Assembly: GCA_903903365.1 (NCBI GenBank)
Contig: CAIUYS010000708.1
Span: 1 to 9,546, forward strand
Direction of reading: 5' to 3'
DNA from: an uncultured Methylococcaceae bacterium
GTDB taxonomy: Bacteria > Pseudomonadota > Gammaproteobacteria > Methylococcales > Methylomonadaceae
Length of the DNA: 9,546 bases
Part shown: piece by piece, positions 6,018-9,546 of the stretch
How the letters are laid out: each line of letters starts with the position of its first letter
How positions within the stretch are numbered: position 1 is the first letter of the stretch
The notes under the pieces: model-generated
Databases searched by the model: none
What the model was told of the DNA's origin: nothing
The model's input: only the letters and a program-made list of their open reading frames with translations
Made by a program: the position numbers and the translations under genes

Positions 6018-6827
6018 ATGGATTTATCTGTTCTTTATATTACATATAATAGATCTGACTTGCTATTAAAGTCAATTCGATCGTTTATACCCACCTTAAC
6101 TTCTACAAAACTTAAATTTGAAGTTATTGTCACTGATGATGCCAGCACAATTGAGCATGTACAAACTATAAAATTAGAAAGTGCTATTGACAAATTCATT
6201 AGTAGCGAGAGCAATGGCGGATTAGGTGTAAACACCAACCGTGGACTCAACGCTTGTGCGGCACCAATCATTCTTCAGTTACAGGATGATTGGATTTTTG
6301 CCGGACAACATTCTGATTTAACTGACGTCCTCCAAGTAATGCAATCCGACCCCGAAATAGGGATTATACAATTAACCGATAATTGTAGCTTTGATTTACC
6401 TACTGAACGTCGCCTTACTTCAACCGGAATAGCGTATGAAGTATTTACAAATGACCGATTACCCTGGAATCGTGATTGCGGCTTACGCCCCTATTCCGAC
6501 TGCCCGCATATAAAATCGGCACTTTTTGTAAAATATATTGGCCCCTATCTTGAAGGCATATCAATGGGAGTGACTGAGAATGATTTCAAACGCCGTGTTG
6601 CGACACAAGGACGTTGGCGTGTTGCAAAGATGTGCCGTGAATATATATTTATTCATATAGGTGCTGAACACAGCCTTAATCCCGGAGGCAACCGACATAG
6701 ACTGATTGTACTGCTACACAAAATCCCCGTTATTGGTAAAGCCATTGAAAGTCTAATTAGAAAGTCTTGGCGGTATACGGATCATATATTGCGGCAGTAT
6801 TCATCTCTAGAATATTGCCTTGGTTAG
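6018..6827 (+). CDS. GT2-type glycosyltransferase (GT-A fold)
   Basis: This inverting glycosyltransferase of the GT2 type probably adds one residue of the oligosaccharide repeat unit on the cytoplasmic side. It is 269 aa, within the range of short cytosolic GT2 enzymes. The fold opens with LSVLYITYNRSDLLLKSI (3-20), then VTDDAS (38-43), where the Asp pair binds uridine. NGGLG (66-70) precedes the metal-binding LQDDW (88-92), which takes the place of a classic DxD. A later acidic TEND (186-189) is the likely site of the catalytic base, and HIG (213-215) could contribute a metal-binding His. There is no membrane span. The ATG at 6018 fits the start of the first strand exactly, but no Shine-Dalgarno is visible in the AT-rich leader. 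The stop is 25 bases before the next gene's ATG, so the two are very likely cotranscribed. Donor sugar unknown. Confidence 0.88.
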   Translation: MDLSVLYITYNRSDLLLKSIRSFIPTLTSTKLKFEVIVTDDASTIEHVQTIKLESAIDKFISSESNGGLGVNTNRGLNACAAPIILQLQDDWIFAGQHSDLTDVLQVMQSDPEIGIIQLTDNCSFDLPTERRLTSTGIAYEVFTNDRLPWNRDCGLRPYSDCPHIKSALFVKYIGPYLEGISMGVTENDFKRRVATQGRWRVAKMCREYIFIHIGAEHSLNPGGNRHRLIVLLHKIPVIGKAIESLIRKSWRYTDHILRQYSSLEYCLG

Positions 6828-6839
6828 TATCATTAAAAT

Positions 6840-6844
6840 AAAGG
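6840..6844 (+). promoter_or_regulatory. Shine-Dalgarno site that decides the start of the CgeB-like gene
   Basis: AAAGG lies 8 bases before ATG 6853, the clearest ribosome binding site in the window. It favours 6853 over the in-frame TTG at 6820, which would overlap the preceding gene and add 11 residues before the MRIYYIG strand. Confidence 0.65.
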
Positions 6845-6852
6845 TTAATTTA

Positions 6853-7881
6853 ATGCGGATTTATTATATTGGTCAACTGTGGAATGGCTGTACGACGCTT
6901 GAACGTATGCATACATTAGCAAGCTTCGGGCATGAAATAATAGCCTTTGATACAACGCAGTGGACTTCACCACAAGCATGGGATCGAGTTTTTTGTTCTC
7001 TTGCACACAGGACTAATTGGGGACCCAATGTATGGAACCTTAATAGGGCACTGTCCAGTCATGCACAATCAACTGGGAATGTTGATCTTATTTGGGTGGA
7101 TAAGGGGCGTTGGCTATATCCTGAAACACTGGACTTACTAAAGCAGCACTTAGATAGCCCTGCATTGCATTATACGCCGGACCCACAACTTGTATTTAAT
7201 AAATCACGTCATTTTGTATCTTGCATACCCAAATACGATTGGGTTGTAACGACAAAGCCTTTTGAACGGGAATTGTATAATCATCTTGGCGCTGAGAAGA
7301 TTTTTTTTGTCTTACAAGGATTCGATCCAAGATTTGCAAGCTACCAATCGTTACCACAGGATCATACCGCTTGGTACTCCGATGTTTCTTTTGTTGGTCA
7401 CTGTGAAAGTCATTATGCTGAAACGCTTAAGACTACTTACAATGTAGCCGGACAATTAAAAATTTGGGGGCCTGGCTGGCTTAATTATGCAAAGAAAAAT
7501 GATTGGGCAAAGCCTTACGTTATTAGTGACGGCGTTTGGGGAGATGATTACCTACGTGCATTAAGTCATACTAAGATAGGATTAGGATTTTTAACCAAGG
7601 GGATACCAGAAACCACCACAACCCGAAGCTTTGAAATACCTGCATTGGGTACATTCTTGCTGGCCGAACGAACCGATGACCATTTAGCACTGTTTGAAGA
7701 AGGGAAAGAAGCTGAATTTTTTGGAAGTAAGGAAGAAATGAAAGATAAGATTCAGTTTTATTTAGCACATGAAGATATCCGAAAAAAGATTGCAGCAGCG
7801 GGACACCAGCGTTGTTTAAATAACAACTACGGTAGCACTGATCAGTTAAAAAAAATACTTACTGCTATACATCATGTTTAA
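6853..7881 (+). CDS. CgeB-like glycosyltransferase (GT-B fold, Glyco_trans_1_2 C-terminal domain)
   Basis: This is a predicted cytosolic glycosyltransferase of the CgeB-like group, named after a Bacillus spore-crust protein but common in bacterial polysaccharide clusters. It is 342 aa from ATG 6853. The N-terminal domain opens with MRIYYIGQLWNG and an LERMH segment, then VDLIWVDKG (77-85) and HYTPDP (106-111). The linker region has VVTTKPFEREL (131-141) and FVLQGFDP (152-159). The C-terminal donor domain has VSFVGHCE (178-185), LKIWGPGW (202-209), YLRALSHTKIGLGF (233-246) and the family signature RSFEIPALGTFLL (258-270). After this comes FEEGKEAEFF (281-290), which matches the conserved acidic end of GT1/GT4-like folds. 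It lies 25 bases after the GT2 gene, probably translated from one message. Its acceptor, donor and place in the assembly order are unknown. A role other than repeat-unit assembly, such as glycosylating a side branch, is possible. Confidence 0.87.
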   Translation: MRIYYIGQLWNGCTTLERMHTLASFGHEIIAFDTTQWTSPQAWDRVFCSLAHRTNWGPNVWNLNRALSSHAQSTGNVDLIWVDKGRWLYPETLDLLKQHLDSPALHYTPDPQLVFNKSRHFVSCIPKYDWVVTTKPFERELYNHLGAEKIFFVLQGFDPRFASYQSLPQDHTAWYSDVSFVGHCESHYAETLKTTYNVAGQLKIWGPGWLNYAKKNDWAKPYVISDGVWGDDYLRALSHTKIGLGFLTKGIPETTTTRSFEIPALGTFLLAERTDDHLALFEEGKEAEFFGSKEEMKDKIQFYLAHEDIRKKIAAAGHQRCLNNNYGSTDQLKKILTAIHHV

Positions 7882-7959
7882 TCAAGTTAACAAAATTATA
7901 ACTTTTGTAAACATTGAATTATACCTTATTGGTGTAGTTTTTAGCCTAAAAATATTGTA

Positions 7960-8010
7960 ATGAATAATGAAGCAATTCAAAAAATACTGATGATGTTGGA
8001 ACTAACCTGA
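7960..8010 (+). CDS. Possible 16-codon leader ORF upstream of the polymerase gene
   Basis: ATG at 7960 opens a frame of 16 codons (MNNEAIQKILMMLELT) that stops with TGA at 8008-8010, one base before the polymerase ATG at 8012. The arrangement would allow a terminating ribosome to restart on the polymerase, whose own GGA (7998-8000) is 11 bases away and weak. No Shine-Dalgarno is seen for the leader itself, and so short a frame can arise by chance. Confidence 0.25.
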   Translation: MNNEAIQKILMMLELT

Positions 8011-8011
8011 A

Positions 8012-9526
8012 ATGAAAATAGCTAAAATAACTGGTCACAGTAGATTTAAAAAAAAGACTCAATTTTATTTTATTGGCTTAAATTTTCTCACTATTGTAGT
8101 AGGTATCTTAACCCTACTTTATATAATAGCGTATAATGGCAGCAATGACTTTATCATTTTGGCTAATTCAGGCTTGCCGATAGTTCTTTTAGTGACGCTG
8201 CTTGGCGTTACCATTTTTCGTATCAAAAAAGAAAAAATATTATTCTGGTGCCCCTTAACGTGGTTTTGTTTGGGTGCTGCACTTGCTTTTGGGTATGGGT
8301 CTTCAATCTGGTATTTTGCAGACCAGGATGCTATTGATGAGGCACGCAGATTATATGATGCTACAGACCGACAAATTTTAGGCACTAATATATTAAATTC
8401 CTTGTCGATACTTTTCATATTATCGGGTTATTGGTTAGGTATTAAATGGTTTTCATCGGGAAAATCAATAATTGCAACTGAAGAATTTAATGTTTTTTCG
8501 AATATACGCAATATAAAGCGATTGTTAACTATACTCCTTCCAATCTATATTCCCTATGAGTTGTTTATTCAGTTACCTACTCTTTACGGCTTATCTAGTT
8601 TTACACTTCCGGGATTCCTTAATACACTTTCAAAGCTGGGTGATGTAATCGTTTTATTAATGTTTTATCTTTGGGGCAAGGGCATAAAACGATATGCCTA
8701 TTACGGCACTTTTATTTGTCTACTAATATTTATCAGTGCAATACCCAGCTTTGGCAAAGCATCAATGTTGGCCCCTTTTTTGGCAGCAACTTTAGGTTAT
8801 TACTGGGCAACGTTAAATATTAAAGTCTTCTTCTATGGGGCAGCACTGATATTCGCGCTATTTACGATCGTTTCTCCAATTTCAGTAATCGGTAGAGTAT
8901 CTACTTTTGGCGTGAATGAAGAAAAAGTCTCTGCTGCTATGGTTTCCGATGTATTGCTTAAGGTTGTAGACGAAAAATTCGGGGATACAGCTAATACTTA
9001 TGAAGAAAAAAAAAATGATACCTTTTGGAAAAGGAATAGTTTTAATAACGTACAGAGTTATTTGATGGAAGCCTATGACAATGGCATGCCTGGTACTTCG
9101 CTGAATGCATTTTTTATTGCTCTTATTCCTAGAGTAGTATGGCCTGATAAGCCAATAAATTCCGTTGATGGCCTGGCACTTGATGCCATGGTTAAGGGAT
9201 TGGCGGACTCTAAATCACAACTGGCACCTACTTTTAATGGTGAGGCATACTGGAACGGTGGTTGGGGCATGGTGGGGCTTGTCAGTATACTGATAGGTAT
9301 GCAGTTTGCACGATTTGCAACATCTGCCCACAGATATTTAAGTAAAGGTGATATACGTTATTTTTTTATTGCGTTAATGGGCATTCAGTTTGGATTAACA
9401 GTTGAATCATGGATAATAGCGAAATATGTAGGTGGTTATGTAATTATTTTATGCCTTTGGTTAATTATTAAATGGTCGGTACCTTGGAAAGAAGACAATA
9501 CCTCAAAAAAGAAATTTTCAATATAA
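8012..9526 (+). CDS. wzy: Wzy-like oligosaccharide repeat-unit polymerase
   Basis: This integral inner-membrane protein is predicted to join flipped repeat units into a chain on the periplasmic side. It is 504 aa. By eye there are about 11-12 hydrophobic segments, including residues 20-41, 54-70, 78-97, 127-146, 205-221, 229-246 and 272-291. A long hydrophilic stretch (about 295-412) follows, then three more segments to about 489. Several membrane helices flanking one large extracytoplasmic loop is the usual Wzy/ligase plan. The loop ends in IPRVVWPDKP (372-381), a motif I recognise from O-antigen polymerase-type proteins, then FNGEAYWNGGWGMVG (408-422) leading into the next helix. Arg 374 and other loop Arg residues are candidates for contact with the lipid-linked substrate. 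A basic N-terminus (RFKKK) and Lys-rich C-terminus should be cytoplasmic. An A10 run lies at 9006-9015 in the loop. Ligase (WaaL) is a weaker alternative. The ORF ends 20 bases before the window edge. Confidence 0.82.
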   Translation: MKIAKITGHSRFKKKTQFYFIGLNFLTIVVGILTLLYIIAYNGSNDFIILANSGLPIVLLVTLLGVTIFRIKKEKILFWCPLTWFCLGAALAFGYGSSIWYFADQDAIDEARRLYDATDRQILGTNILNSLSILFILSGYWLGIKWFSSGKSIIATEEFNVFSNIRNIKRLLTILLPIYIPYELFIQLPTLYGLSSFTLPGFLNTLSKLGDVIVLLMFYLWGKGIKRYAYYGTFICLLIFISAIPSFGKASMLAPFLAATLGYYWATLNIKVFFYGAALIFALFTIVSPISVIGRVSTFGVNEEKVSAAMVSDVLLKVVDEKFGDTANTYEEKKNDTFWKRNSFNNVQSYLMEAYDNGMPGTSLNAFFIALIPRVVWPDKPINSVDGLALDAMVKGLADSKSQLAPTFNGEAYWNGGWGMVGLVSILIGMQFARFATSAHRYLSKGDIRYFFIALMGIQFGLTVESWIIAKYVGGYVIILCLWLIIKWSVPWKEDNTSKKKFSI

Positions 9527-9546
9527 TTATTTTATAAAAATAAATA

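Noticed and set aside
6820..6852. TTG at 6820 as the start of the CgeB-like gene
   Set aside because: It would overlap the preceding gene by 8 bases and lacks a ribosome binding site at proper spacing. AAAGG with 8-nt spacing supports ATG 6853.

Overview
The window is an accessory polysaccharide (O-antigen, capsule or exopolysaccharide) biosynthesis cluster from a Gram-negative bacterium. All seven complete genes lie on the + strand. The set is characteristic of a Wzx/Wzy-dependent pathway: two UDP-sugar enzymes, three glycosyltransferases of three different folds or families, a flippase and a polymerase. The intergenic DNA after the first gene is full of short palindromic repeats. Repeats of these two kinds (a 'gtaggatgggcaaag' cruciform and a 'cgtcatcccggc' hairpin element) are, from memory, common in gammaproteobacterial genomes, including methanotrophs of the Methylococcales. 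That host is only a guess; nothing in the window proves the taxon.

Layout. Positions 2-151 hold an open frame that could be the 3' end of an upstream gene; one copy of the hairpin repeat lies inside it. Then comes a UDP-N-acetylhexosamine 6-dehydrogenase (249-1517, TviB/WbpO type). A repeat-rich spacer follows (1518-1884) with a large cruciform, three related repeat units and a small hairpin. Next is a UDP-HexNAc/HexNAcA 4-epimerase (1885-2928, TviC/WbpP type). After it come a GT4-type glycosyltransferase (3007-4131), a Wzx-like flippase (4336-5874), a GT2-type glycosyltransferase (6018-6827), a CgeB-like glycosyltransferase (6853-7881) and a Wzy-like polymerase (8012-9526). A possible 16-codon leader ORF ends one base before the polymerase start.

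How the genes work together (inference). The dehydrogenase and epimerase would convert UDP-GlcNAc to UDP-GalNAcA, so the repeat unit is predicted to contain an N-acetylgalactosaminuronic acid or GlcNAcA residue. The three transferases would extend a lipid-linked oligosaccharide on the cytoplasmic face of the inner membrane, Wzx would flip it, and Wzy would polymerise it in the periplasm. The initiating phosphoglycosyltransferase, chain-length regulator, export proteins and ligase are not in this window.

The first two genes look richer in G+C than the rest. From the flippase onward the DNA is strongly AT-rich, and 5881-6000 is only about 15% G+C. This fits a conserved sugar-precursor module joined to a variable, horizontally exchanged serotype module. 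I saw no tRNA, rRNA, CRISPR array or transposase gene. I also see no defence system or other clearly new gene system. The most unusual features are the repeat architecture around the dehydrogenase gene and two possible expression switches at the polymerase (the leader ORF and an A10 run).
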